NCBI GenBank assembly: GCA_965371445.1
Contig: CBDUYN010000028.1
Location: forward strand, 7,920 to 71,919
DNA: 64,000 nt
Reading direction: 5' to 3'
DNA from: DASWIG01 sp965371445
Lineage (GTDB): Bacteria; Acidobacteriota; Thermoanaerobaculia; Multivoradales; J023
Both the position numbers and the translations under genes were made by a program. Positions 33,617 through 41,877 of the stretch are shown one piece after another. The notes beneath the pieces were generated by a model. The model saw only the letters and a program-made list of their open reading frames with translations. It ran no database searches and was not told the DNA's origin. How positions within the stretch are numbered: the first letter of the stretch is position 1; each line of letters begins with the position of its first letter.

Positions 33617-34459
33617 GTGCCAGCCATGAAGCCGTCCCAACCTGGTCCGAGTGAATCCGTGAACTCGCGAGACGAGCTCCGCGCCGAGCTCGAAGAGGTG
33701 CGCCGGGAGCTCGAGGCGCTACGCGCCGCCGTCGAGGAGCGGCAGACAGGCGAAGCGCGTACGCGAAGCACCTTCTTGAGCAACATCGGCCACGAGATCC
33801 GGACACCGCTCAACGAAGTCCTCGGGATGACCTCCCTGCTGCTGGCCATGGACCTCACGCCCGAGCAGCAGGAGTACGTCGGAGCCATCCAGTCGAGCTC
33901 CGAGGGCCTGCTGAAGACGCTGGGCGACATCCTCGAATACTCTCAGATCGAGGCCGGAGAGCTTGAGATGCATAGCTCGGCTTTCGATCCGCGCTCTCTC
34001 GTCGGAGAGGCGATCGACCTCCTGGAGCTCGCCGTCGCCGAAAAGGGTCTCAAGCTCAGCTGCCGGATCGAGCCCGAGGTGCCGACACACCTTGTCGGCG
34101 ACCCGGCGCGCCTCGCTCAGGTCCTCCATGAGCTCTTGAGCAACGCCGTCAAGTTCACCCGCGCCGGCAGGGTGACCTTGGTGGTGGCCTTGGACCGAGA
34201 CGACGAGACGACTGCCCTCCTGCGCTTCGTGGTGAGCGACAGCGGCATCGGCATCTCCGAGGAGCAGCGGGCCACCCTCTTCGACCCCTTCACCCAGGGC
34301 GACGCGTCGGCCACCCGAAGTTACGGGGGGACCGGGCTGGGCCTCGCGATCGCCCGCAGCCTCGCCGAGAAGATGGGCGGCGAGATCGCTGTGGCGAGCG
34401 TCCCCGACAGGGGCTCAAGGTTCACCTTCTCGGTGCCGTTGAGCAAGGCCGTGACATAA
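33617..34459 (+). CDS. Cytoplasmic hybrid-type sensor histidine kinase core
   Basis: 280 residues with no membrane segment. A coiled coil ('ELRAELEEVRRELEALRAAV') leads into HisKA with 'FLSNIGHEIRTPLNEVLGMT' (phospho-accepting His) and an HATPase_c domain with N box 'LLSNAVKFTR', G1 'VSDSGIGISEEQ', F box 'LFDPFTQGDASATRSYGG' and G2 'GTGLGLAIARSLAEKMGG'. It resembles the kinase core of BarA/hybrid kinases without sensor or receiver domains. Input is probably protein-mediated. GTG at 33617 or ATG at 33626 may be the start; both have G-rich sequence upstream. Divergent from asd; the TlpA-like gene follows 8 bp downstream, so the two may form an operon. Confidence 0.9.
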   Translation: MPAMKPSQPGPSESVNSRDELRAELEEVRRELEALRAAVEERQTGEARTRSTFLSNIGHEIRTPLNEVLGMTSLLLAMDLTPEQQEYVGAIQSSSEGLLKTLGDILEYSQIEAGELEMHSSAFDPRSLVGEAIDLLELAVAEKGLKLSCRIEPEVPTHLVGDPARLAQVLHELLSNAVKFTRAGRVTLVVALDRDDETTALLRFVVSDSGIGISEEQRATLFDPFTQGDASATRSYGGTGLGLAIARSLAEKMGGEIAVASVPDRGSRFTFSVPLSKAVT

Positions 34460-34467
34460 TCCGCGCC

Positions 34468-35790
34468 ATGCGAAACGACACCACCGTCTCTCTCCTCGCT
34501 CTCCTCCTACTGGCCGGCTGCGGCGCTGAGCCCCGGAACCAGGCATCGGCCGACGTCGACGGCTCGAAGCTCGCCGGTACCTGGAGGGCGGTCCTCGCCT
34601 CCCCCGGCGGCGAGCTCCCCTTCCTCCTCCGAGTGACGGTAGAGAACGCCGTCCTCCGGGCCGTGACCGTCACCGGAGGGGAGGAGCTGCCGATCGACAG
34701 GGTGCTCACGTTCGACGAGGGCGACGGCGTCCGGTTCTCGCTCCACTTCTCCGGCTACGACTCCGAGATCACCACCGACGCCGGAGGCGACGGCGGGACC
34801 TTGACCGGGATCTGGCGCAAGACGGTGCCGGAGGGCGACTCGACCCTCGCCTTCACCGCCCACCGGGCGACTCCCGAAACGCCGCGCTTTCTACCCCTGG
34901 CGGAGTCGGGCCTCGCGGCGGTCCCCGGAGCGCCGGGCTCGATCGACGGCCACTGGGCGGTGGAATTCACCGACCAGGACGGCACCGAGCCGGCCCGCGC
35001 CGAGCTCCACCAGGAGGGCTCTCACGTCACGGGCACCTTCCTCACCCCGGTCGGCGACTACCGCTACCTGGAGGGCAGCTACGAGGACGGGGTGCTGCGT
35101 CTCTCGACCTTCGACGGCGCCCACGCCTTCCTCTTCGTCGCCCGAGCCGAGGGAAGCGACGCTTCTGCGCGGGGGACGCTTCGGGGCGACTTCTGGTCGC
35201 GCGACAGCTACCATGCCACCTGGACGGGGCGTCCCGTCGACGAAGCCGAGACCATCCTGCCCGACGCCTGGAACGCCGTCGGGTTGACCAACGACGGGGG
35301 GCGCTTCTCCTTCGCCTTCCCGGATCTCGAGGGCCGCGAGGTCTCGCTCGCCGACGAGCGCTTCGCGGGCAAGGTCGTCCTGGTCAACATCTTCGGTTCC
35401 TGGTGTCCGAACTGCAACGACGAGGCGCCGCTGCTCGCCCGCTTCGACCGGGAGTACCGCGACCGGGGCCTGGCTGTGGTCGGCCTGGCCTACGAATTCT
35501 CCGGCGACGCCGATCGCGACACGGAGATGCTGCTGCGCTTCGCGGACCGTCACGAGATCGGCTACACCCTGCTGCTCGCCGGGACCAGTGACAAGCAGAA
35601 GGCCGGCGAGACGCTGCCCGACTTGACCGCCGTCCTCTCCTATCCGACGACGATCTTCATCGACCGCGGCGGCCGAGTACGCCGCATTCACAGCGGCTTC
35701 TCGGGACCGGCGACGGGGGCCCACCACGAGCGCCTGGTGGCGGAGATGGAAACGCTCGTCGAGGAGCTGCTCGACGAGCCGGCGGCTTGA
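34468..35790 (+). CDS. TlpA-like thioredoxin-fold lipoprotein
   Basis: 440 residues. The N-terminus 'VSLLALLLLAGCGAEPRNQ' is a lipoprotein signal with the lipobox Cys, so the protein is membrane-anchored outside the cytoplasm. About 230 residues of beta-rich sequence precede a thioredoxin fold of the TlpA/AhpC type from about residue 275, with 'LVNIFGSWCPNCNDEAPLLA' (active CPNC) and 'SYPTTIFIDRGGRVRRIHSG' (cis-Pro). This fits thiol-disulfide reductases that serve cytochrome maturation or reduce periplasmic disulfides. The ATG lies 8 bp after the histidine-kinase stop. Confidence 0.9.
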   Translation: MRNDTTVSLLALLLLAGCGAEPRNQASADVDGSKLAGTWRAVLASPGGELPFLLRVTVENAVLRAVTVTGGEELPIDRVLTFDEGDGVRFSLHFSGYDSEITTDAGGDGGTLTGIWRKTVPEGDSTLAFTAHRATPETPRFLPLAESGLAAVPGAPGSIDGHWAVEFTDQDGTEPARAELHQEGSHVTGTFLTPVGDYRYLEGSYEDGVLRLSTFDGAHAFLFVARAEGSDASARGTLRGDFWSRDSYHATWTGRPVDEAETILPDAWNAVGLTNDGGRFSFAFPDLEGREVSLADERFAGKVVLVNIFGSWCPNCNDEAPLLARFDREYRDRGLAVVGLAYEFSGDADRDTEMLLRFADRHEIGYTLLLAGTSDKQKAGETLPDLTAVLSYPTTIFIDRGGRVRRIHSGFSGPATGAHHERLVAEMETLVEELLDEPAA

Positions 35791-35957
35791 ACGAGAGCAT
35801 TTGACCGCAAAATCTGCTATTCTCGCCTTTCGAGCTTCCCTTTCCGCGGCGCGGTCGATGTTTGGGGTCCCTTTGGGAGGACGTCGCCGTAGAGAGGCGG
35901 AGCAGGCAATGATACGAAACGGCGATTACTTGTGCCTTGACGGATAAGGAGCGATCC

Positions 35958-38900
35958 ATGCACACAGACTCGACGGTAGAACCCAAGACGAATCTCCGGT
36001 GGCTGCGGCCACTTCTTGTCCTCGTCCTCGCAGCCTTCCTCGGCGCGACGGCGGCCGAGGCGCAACCGACCTTCAGCAAGGTCTTCGCCCCCGACACCAT
36101 CGGTCCGGGCAGCGTCTCGACGCTCACCTTCACGATCACGAACGGCGCCGGCGTCGCGGTGGACATGATGGATTTCACCGACAACCTGCCGGCCGGGGTG
36201 ACGATCGCCACACCGGCCAACGTGGTGTCGGACTGCGGCGGCACCGTGACCGCCCCGGACGGCGGGGGGACGATCACCCTCGTCGACGGCGGTGTCGGTG
36301 GTTTCGGGAGCTGCACCGTGAGCGTCGACGTGACGTCGGGCACTCCGGGGACGCATATGAACGACGCCGGGGTTCTGTCGTCGAGCGCCGGTAACAGCCC
36401 GGCGGCCGCGACCGACGACTTGACGGTCGCCACCGATCGTCCGGGGTTCACCAAGAGCTTTTCGCCGTCCTCGGTCCCCTTGGGCAACCGCAGCACCCTG
36501 ACGTTTACCATCGACAACTCCGCGAACGGCTCGGTCGCCGCCAACCTGACCTTCACCGACAACCTGCCCGTCGGGATGGAGGTCGCCGATCCCGCCAATG
36601 CTTCCACCACCTGCACGTCCGGCGTTGTGACGGCCGTCCCGGGTTCGGGTGTCATCTCCCATGGCGGCGCCTTCGTCGCCGCTGGCGGGACCTGTACGAT
36701 CTCCGTCGACGTCGTCGCCACCGGCGTCGGCGCGCTCGGCAACTCGAGCGGCGAGCTGTTGTCGAATGCCGGAATGGGCCCGCTGGACTCGAGCGGCAAG
36801 GCGAACGCCACGCTCACCGTCACCGCGGCCGAGATCGCCCTGATCAAAGAGTTCCTCGGTGATCCCGTTCCACCCGGCGGGACGGTCGACCTCCAGTTCA
36901 CGATTTTGAACCTGACGCGCTTCGACCCGGCGACCAATCTTAGCTTCACCGACGACCTCAACGCCACGCTCGCGGGCCTCGCGGCCACGGGCCCGCCGAC
37001 ACCGGATCCTCCGTGCGGTGCCGGCTCGTCGCTGAGCCTGGCGAACCCCATCAGCTTGACCGGCGGCAACGTTGCACCGCAAGGCTCGTGCACCTTCACC
37101 GTGACGCTCCAGGTCCCCGCCGGCGCGGCGACCGGGGCCTACCCGAACACCACCACCGCGCTCAATGGCGATGTCGGCGGCGGGGCCGTGATCGCCAACC
37201 AGGCGTCCGACATCCTCTTCCTCTCGCCGGCGCCGATCCTGACCAAGATCTTCATGCCCGATACCGTGGCCGCCGGCGGCACGACCACCCTCGAGCTCAC
37301 GATCACCAATACCAGCCTGACCTCGGCGGCCACCGACATCGCTTTCACCGACGTCTTCGACATCATCTTACCGAGCTCCCCGGGACCGCCGCCGGTGACC
37401 GACTGCCCGGGAGGGTCGGCGTCCTTTACTCCGTTGATCAATCCACCGCCACCGAGTGGCGTGATCCCGGCACAACTTGATTTCTCCGGTGGCAGCCTGG
37501 CGGCGGGTGCCAGTTGTACCGTCAGCGTCACGCTCGACGTCGACCCCGGCGCCGCGGTCGGGGCCTACCTCAACACGACGAGCGAGATCATCGCCACGGT
37601 CGACAGCGAAACTGTGGTCGGGATGCCGGCCACCGACACCTTGAACGTCGTCGCGGGGCCGTCGCTCATCAAATTGTTCACCAACGACCCCGTTCTCCCG
37701 GGAGGCACCGTCACCCTGGAATTCACGCTCACCCACGACGCCCTCGCTCCCGCCGACGCCACCGGGATCTCCTTCAGCGACGACCTCAACGCCACGCTCT
37801 CCGGCCTCGTATCGATCAGCCCGACGCAGAACGACGTCTGCGGCGCGGGCTCCCAGATCACCGGCACCTCCCCTCTGAGCTTCACGGGCGGAACCCTGGC
37901 GCCGGGAGATTCGTGTACCTTCAGCGTCACGCTTCAGGTGCCCGCAGGAAACGTCTCGGGAATTCACACCAATACGACGTCCACCGTCGGCGCCACGGTG
38001 TCGGGCCTCGCCACGACGAGCAACGCGGCCACCGACGATCTCGTGGTCACGGGTTTCGTCGTCACGAAGTCCTTCACCGACGATCCGGCGCTGCCCGGCG
38101 GCACGGTGACGCTCGAATTCACCCTCGACAACACGTCCGGGACCGTCGACGCCGCCAACGTTTTCTTCGAGGACGACTTGGACTCCACCCTGAACAACAT
38201 GGCAGCCCTCGTGATACCGGCAGCGCCTTGCGGCGGCACCCTCGTCGGCTTGGCCAGTAACACGTTCCTGCGATTCAGCGGGGCGACCGTGACCGCGGGA
38301 GCGTCGTGCTCGTTCTCCGTCACGCTCCAGGTGCCGGCCGGTGCCGTGGACGGCTTCTACTCCAACGCAACGGAGCGCACCCGGGCCGACCTCCCCGCGC
38401 TGGTTTTGCTGCCGCCGGCGACCGACACGTTGATCGTCGCCGGCAACCCGCTTCTGCTCTCCAAGTCCTTCACTGACGATCCCGTCGCGCCGGGCGGCAC
38501 GGTGACGCTGGAATTCACCCTGACGAACACCGCCTTGCAGGCCGCGACGGACCTCGCCTTCAGCGACGACCTCGGCGCGACGCTCTTCGGCCTTGCCGCG
38601 ACCGACCTGCCGAAACCCGCCTGCGGCGGCACCCTGAGCAACGTCCCCACGCCCATCACTCTGAGCGGTGCCAGCCTTGGCGCGGGGGCGTCGTGCATGT
38701 TCAGCGCCACTCTGGCGGTTCCGGCCGCGGCCCCGGCCGGAACCTACATCAACACGACGGGTCCGGTGACCGGCTTGATCGGCGGCTTGCCGGTCAACGG
38801 AGATCCGGCCAGCGACGACCTGCGGGTTGAAGCTCTGACCTTCACCAAGGCCTTCGACGGTCCCACGGTGGCGGGCGGAAGTCCCGTCCTCACCTTCACC

Positions 38901-40451
38901 ATCGAGAACCAGGACGCGGCCTCGGGCGTCACTGACATCTCCTTCACCGACGACCTCGAGGCCGTCGTGACGGGCCTCGTCGCAACGGGGCTCCCGATGA
39001 ACGACGTCTGCGGCCCGGGATCTCAGCTCACGGGGACGTCGTTCCTGACGCTCACCGGGGGCAACCTCGGACCGTCGGGCAACTGCTTGATCTTCGTCAC
39101 GCTCCAGGTGCCGGCGGCGGCGGCGCCCGGCACGTATCCCAACACGACGAGCGACCTCTTCCTGGCGGGGCTCTCGGTCGCCGCGGCGGCTACCGCCGAC
39201 CTGACGATCGTGCCGCCGCCGGCCTTCAGCAAGAGCTTCACGCCCGCCGCGATCGCCGCGGGAGCCGTCAGCACGCTCGCCTTCACGATCGACAACACGG
39301 CCTCGGTGCTCGCCGCATCGAGCCTCGACTTCACCGACAACCTGCCGGCGGGCATGACGGTCGCTAGCCCGCCGAACGCTTCGACGACCTGCAGCGGCGG
39401 CATCTTAACGGCCGTCGCGGGCACGGGTGTGGTGAGCTACACCGGCGGCACGGTGGCGGGCCTCGTGAGCTGTACGGCGAGCATCGACGTGACGGCCAAC
39501 GTCCCCGGAGCGCTGCTCAACACGACCGGGAACCTGACCTCGTCCTCGGGGACGAGTGGTACGGCCGGCGCCACCCTGACGGTCGCGGCGCCGGGGGCGC
39601 CGGTTTTCAGCAAGGTCTTCGCCCCCGCCACCGTCCCCCTCGGCGCCGTCAGCACGCTCACCTTCACCATCGACAACACCCTCAACCTGATCCCGGCGAC
39701 CAACCTCGACTTCACCGACAACCTGCCGGCCGGCATAACGGTCGCCAACCCGCCGAACGCCTCGACCACCTGTACCGGCGGCACCTTGACCGCCGTCACG
39801 GGCACGGGCGTCGTCAGCTACACTGGCGGCACGGTGGCGGCTTCGACGAGCTGTGGCGTCCAGGTCGACGTCGTCTCCTCGGTCGACGGAATCCTGGTCA
39901 ACACCTCGGCCGACCTGACGTCCTCCGCCGGTTCGAGCGGCATGGCCATCGCCACCTTGACGATCCTTCCGCCGATACCGGACTTCAGCCTGAGCTTCGT
40001 CCCCGGATCCATCGTCGAGGGCGGGATCAGCGCGTTGACCTACACCATCGACAACACCACGGGACCCTCGGCGGCCAGCGCCCTCGACTTCGCCAACGTC
40101 CTGCCCGCGGGCGTTGTGATCTCGACGCCCGCCAACGCCTCGACCAGCTGCACCGGCGGCACCTTGACAGCGCCCGACGGCGGGGGCACCGTCACCTACA
40201 CCGGCGGCACGGTGGGTGCGGGAGCGATCTGCACCGTCCAGGTCGACGCCACCTCCGGCGTCGCCGGGGTCTACGACAACACGACGGGAGACCTGACGTC
40301 CTCGGCGGGCAACAGCGGACCGGCGAGCGGTAGGCTGATCGTCGGCTCCCTGATCCCGACCCTCGACGAATGGGGTTTGATCCTCTTCGTCTCTCTGCTG
40401 GCGCTTTTTGCCTTCCGGGCGATGCGCACCACGCGGCGCGTGTCGAGCTAG
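35958..40451 (+). CDS. Giant secreted DUF11-repeat protein with IPTL-CTERM tail
   Basis: 1497 residues from ATG 35958 (AAGGAG at 35947-35952). Signal peptide, then eleven DUF11-like repeats of 110-140 residues, each opening with a motif such as 'FSKVFAPDTIGPGSVSTLTF' or 'TKSFTDDPALPGGTVTLEFT', followed by 'FTDNLPAGM' and a Cys pair. The last residues, 'LIPTLDEWGLILFVSLLALF' then 'RTTRR', form a textbook IPTL-CTERM sorting signal. A long, rod-like surface protein is likely. Unlike the giant at 21265, it carries the IPTL tail and not the DGFESG tail. A perfect hairpin follows the stop. Confidence 0.9.
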   Translation: MHTDSTVEPKTNLRWLRPLLVLVLAAFLGATAAEAQPTFSKVFAPDTIGPGSVSTLTFTITNGAGVAVDMMDFTDNLPAGVTIATPANVVSDCGGTVTAPDGGGTITLVDGGVGGFGSCTVSVDVTSGTPGTHMNDAGVLSSSAGNSPAAATDDLTVATDRPGFTKSFSPSSVPLGNRSTLTFTIDNSANGSVAANLTFTDNLPVGMEVADPANASTTCTSGVVTAVPGSGVISHGGAFVAAGGTCTISVDVVATGVGALGNSSGELLSNAGMGPLDSSGKANATLTVTAAEIALIKEFLGDPVPPGGTVDLQFTILNLTRFDPATNLSFTDDLNATLAGLAATGPPTPDPPCGAGSSLSLANPISLTGGNVAPQGSCTFTVTLQVPAGAATGAYPNTTTALNGDVGGGAVIANQASDILFLSPAPILTKIFMPDTVAAGGTTTLELTITNTSLTSAATDIAFTDVFDIILPSSPGPPPVTDCPGGSASFTPLINPPPPSGVIPAQLDFSGGSLAAGASCTVSVTLDVDPGAAVGAYLNTTSEIIATVDSETVVGMPATDTLNVVAGPSLIKLFTNDPVLPGGTVTLEFTLTHDALAPADATGISFSDDLNATLSGLVSISPTQNDVCGAGSQITGTSPLSFTGGTLAPGDSCTFSVTLQVPAGNVSGIHTNTTSTVGATVSGLATTSNAATDDLVVTGFVVTKSFTDDPALPGGTVTLEFTLDNTSGTVDAANVFFEDDLDSTLNNMAALVIPAAPCGGTLVGLASNTFLRFSGATVTAGASCSFSVTLQVPAGAVDGFYSNATERTRADLPALVLLPPATDTLIVAGNPLLLSKSFTDDPVAPGGTVTLEFTLTNTALQAATDLAFSDDLGATLFGLAATDLPKPACGGTLSNVPTPITLSGASLGAGASCMFSATLAVPAAAPAGTYINTTGPVTGLIGGLPVNGDPASDDLRVEALTFTKAFDGPTVAGGSPVLTFTIENQDAASGVTDISFTDDLEAVVTGLVATGLPMNDVCGPGSQLTGTSFLTLTGGNLGPSGNCLIFVTLQVPAAAAPGTYPNTTSDLFLAGLSVAAAATADLTIVPPPAFSKSFTPAAIAAGAVSTLAFTIDNTASVLAASSLDFTDNLPAGMTVASPPNASTTCSGGILTAVAGTGVVSYTGGTVAGLVSCTASIDVTANVPGALLNTTGNLTSSSGTSGTAGATLTVAAPGAPVFSKVFAPATVPLGAVSTLTFTIDNTLNLIPATNLDFTDNLPAGITVANPPNASTTCTGGTLTAVTGTGVVSYTGGTVAASTSCGVQVDVVSSVDGILVNTSADLTSSAGSSGMAIATLTILPPIPDFSLSFVPGSIVEGGISALTYTIDNTTGPSAASALDFANVLPAGVVISTPANASTSCTGGTLTAPDGGGTVTYTGGTVGAGAICTVQVDATSGVAGVYDNTTGDLTSSAGNSGPASGRLIVGSLIPTLDEWGLILFVSLLALFAFRAMRTTRRVSS

Positions 40452-40463
40452 CTAGGGACTGCT

Positions 40464-40496
40464 GATTTCCCGGCGGGCTCCGTCCGCCGGGAAATC
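40464..40496 (+). terminator. Perfect hairpin after the DUF11/IPTL gene
   Basis: GATTTCCCGGCGG, a 7-base loop and CCGCCGGGAAATC: a 13-bp perfect inverted repeat 12 bp after the stop at 40451. No T-run follows, so it may be a terminator of the GC-rich type or an outer REP-like palindrome of the adjacent element. Confidence 0.5.
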
Positions 40497-40519
40497 GCCG
40501 CGTAGCCTGGGGGTGCAAA

Positions 40520-40593
40520 CCCCGGGACGGGAACCCCGGTTCCCCAGCCCGCAGGGCGGCATCGGGTAGCCTGGGGTGCAAACCCCAGGACGG
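40520..40593 (+). repeat. Left inverted repeat of the RAYT-like element
   Basis: Pairs with 41503-41580 on the opposite strand with only a few mismatches over about 75 bp; contains the palindrome 40565-40593. Confidence 0.85.
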
Positions 40594-40611
40594 CGTCTCA
40601 GGACCAGACGA

Positions 40612-41496
40612 ATGGCCACCACCTACACCAAGCTGAGATACCACATCCTCTTCGGCACCCGAAACGCCCATCCATTGATCAGACCGGAAATCCAGGATCC
40701 GCTATACCGCTACATCGGTGGCATCATCCGTCGGCAGCGTGGAAGCCTGCTCGATATCGGCGGTCAGGCTGATCACGTCCATCTGCTTCTCGGTATCCGC
40801 AAAGACCTCGCCGTAGCCGACATGGTTCGCTTGATCAAAGCCAACTCTTCGAAATGGACCAACACTCCCGAGACGCCCTTCGCGTGGCAACGTGGCTATG
40901 CCGGGTTCACCGTCAGCGAGTCACAGGTGCCGCGGGTGCGGCAGTACATCCGAGATCAAGAGATGCATCACCGAAAGCTCTCGTACGCGGACGAATTCCG
41001 GCGATTGCTCGAGCTTCATGAGCTCAAAATGGACGAGACGGCTCCGGAGCCACGTCAACATACCTACAGCAGGTTGAGATACCACATTGTTTTCGCCACC
41101 AAGCAGAGATTCTCGCTGATCGCGCCCGAAATGCAGGCCGAGCTTTACCGGACCGCCGGCGGCATCGTCGAGCATGAACGCGGGACCCTGCTCGAGATCG
41201 GTGGCATGCCCGATCACGTCCATCTGCTGCTCGACATCCCTCCGGGACTCTGCGTCAGTGAGATGCTTCGTTCGGTCAAGGCCAACACCTCGGCATGGAT
41301 GAACGATCACGGTGACCCCGGAGCACCGTTCGGCTGGCAGCGTGGCTTCGGCGCGTTCAGCGTCAGCGAGTCGCAAATTCCCGTGGTGCGAGATTATGTC
41401 CAACGCCAGGAAGAACACCATCGGGCGGTGTCGTTCGCAGAGGAGTTTCATCGACTGCTCGCACGGCATGGGCTCGCGATCACGGATACCGAATGA
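40612..41496 (+). CDS. Tandem-fused Y1 (IS200-like) HUH transposase
   Basis: 294 residues made of two complete Y1-transposase domains in one chain. Domain 1 (about 1-140): 'KLRYHILFGTRN', 'HVHLLLGIR' (HUH pair) and catalytic-Tyr helix 'VRQYIRDQEMHHRKLSYADE'. Domain 2 (about 150-290): 'RLRYHIVFATKQRF', 'HVHLLLDIP' and 'VRDYVQRQEEHHRAVSFAEE'. TnpA/RAYT proteins are normally single-domain and act as homodimers, so this is a covalent dimer. All key residues (His pairs and Tyr) are present in both halves. The start at ATG 40612 is chosen because the frame upstream lies inside the inverted repeat. It would nick and rejoin single-stranded DNA at the flanking palindromes. Confidence 0.88.
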   Translation: MATTYTKLRYHILFGTRNAHPLIRPEIQDPLYRYIGGIIRRQRGSLLDIGGQADHVHLLLGIRKDLAVADMVRLIKANSSKWTNTPETPFAWQRGYAGFTVSESQVPRVRQYIRDQEMHHRKLSYADEFRRLLELHELKMDETAPEPRQHTYSRLRYHIVFATKQRFSLIAPEMQAELYRTAGGIVEHERGTLLEIGGMPDHVHLLLDIPPGLCVSEMLRSVKANTSAWMNDHGDPGAPFGWQRGFGAFSVSESQIPVVRDYVQRQEEHHRAVSFAEEFHRLLARHGLAITDTE

Positions 41497-41502
41497 CCTT
41501 AA

Positions 41503-41580
41503 CCGGTCCTGGGGTTTACACCCCAGGCTACCCGATGTCGCCCTGCGGGCTGGGGAACCGGGGGTTGCCCGTCCTGGGGC
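41503..41580 (-). repeat. Right inverted repeat of the RAYT-like element
   Basis: Reverse-complement partner of 40520-40593, beginning with the palindrome 41503-41532 just 6 bp after the transposase stop. Confidence 0.85.
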
Positions 41581-41637
41581 GATCTTCGGGGAGAGCCGGC
41601 TGAGGCACGAGCGAAGGCCCCGGACGCCTGGCCGCTT

Positions 41638-41876
41638 AACCGCTATCCGTTGGGCCTTGTACCTGGCGAGCCGCCGGCTCCCGGAAGCGCGCGAAGCCCT
41701 CGACCGGGTGCGGCCAAGCCACCCGGGCTATCCGATGGCGCTGTTCAAACGCGCCCAAGTGAGCGTGCTGCTCACCGAGCCCGACCGGGAGGAGCGGATT
41801 CGCCTCGCCTACGAGAAGGCGGATCCACCACCCGGCGGCTGATCGAGAACGAGCAGCTGTTCTGGGGCGTTCGCCA
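41638..41876 (+). pseudogene. C-terminal relic of a TPR protein, with frameshift
   Basis: The plus strand encodes 'WALYLASRRLPEAREALDRV' and 'ALFKRAQVSVLLTEPDREER' (a TPR-type helix pair) to a stop at 41842. A one-base shift near 41825 would continue 'TTRRLIENEQLFWG', typical of the end of such proteins. The 5' part is missing and the RAYT-like element ends just upstream, suggesting that the element's insertion or a deletion truncated the gene. Confidence 0.65.
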
Positions 41877-41877
41877 G

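Larger units (their letters stand above)
40502..41580 (+). mobile_element. IS200/RAYT-like element with long inverted repeats
   Basis: One transposase gene (40612-41496) lies between near-identical inverted repeats of about 75 bp: left about 40520-40593, right about 41503-41580. Each arm contains palindromic REP-like units whose core is GTAGCCTGGGGTGCAAACCC followed by its mirror (full units at 40502-40530, 40565-40593 and 41503-41532; a half unit at the right end). This layout is that of REP-associated tyrosine transposases flanked by BIME-like repeats. The outer left palindrome differs by a few bases. Confidence 0.8.

Noticed and set aside
35802..35825. Sigma-70 promoter TTGACC ... TATTCT upstream of the IPTL giant
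   Set aside because: The two boxes are only 11 bp apart, too close for a standard promoter.
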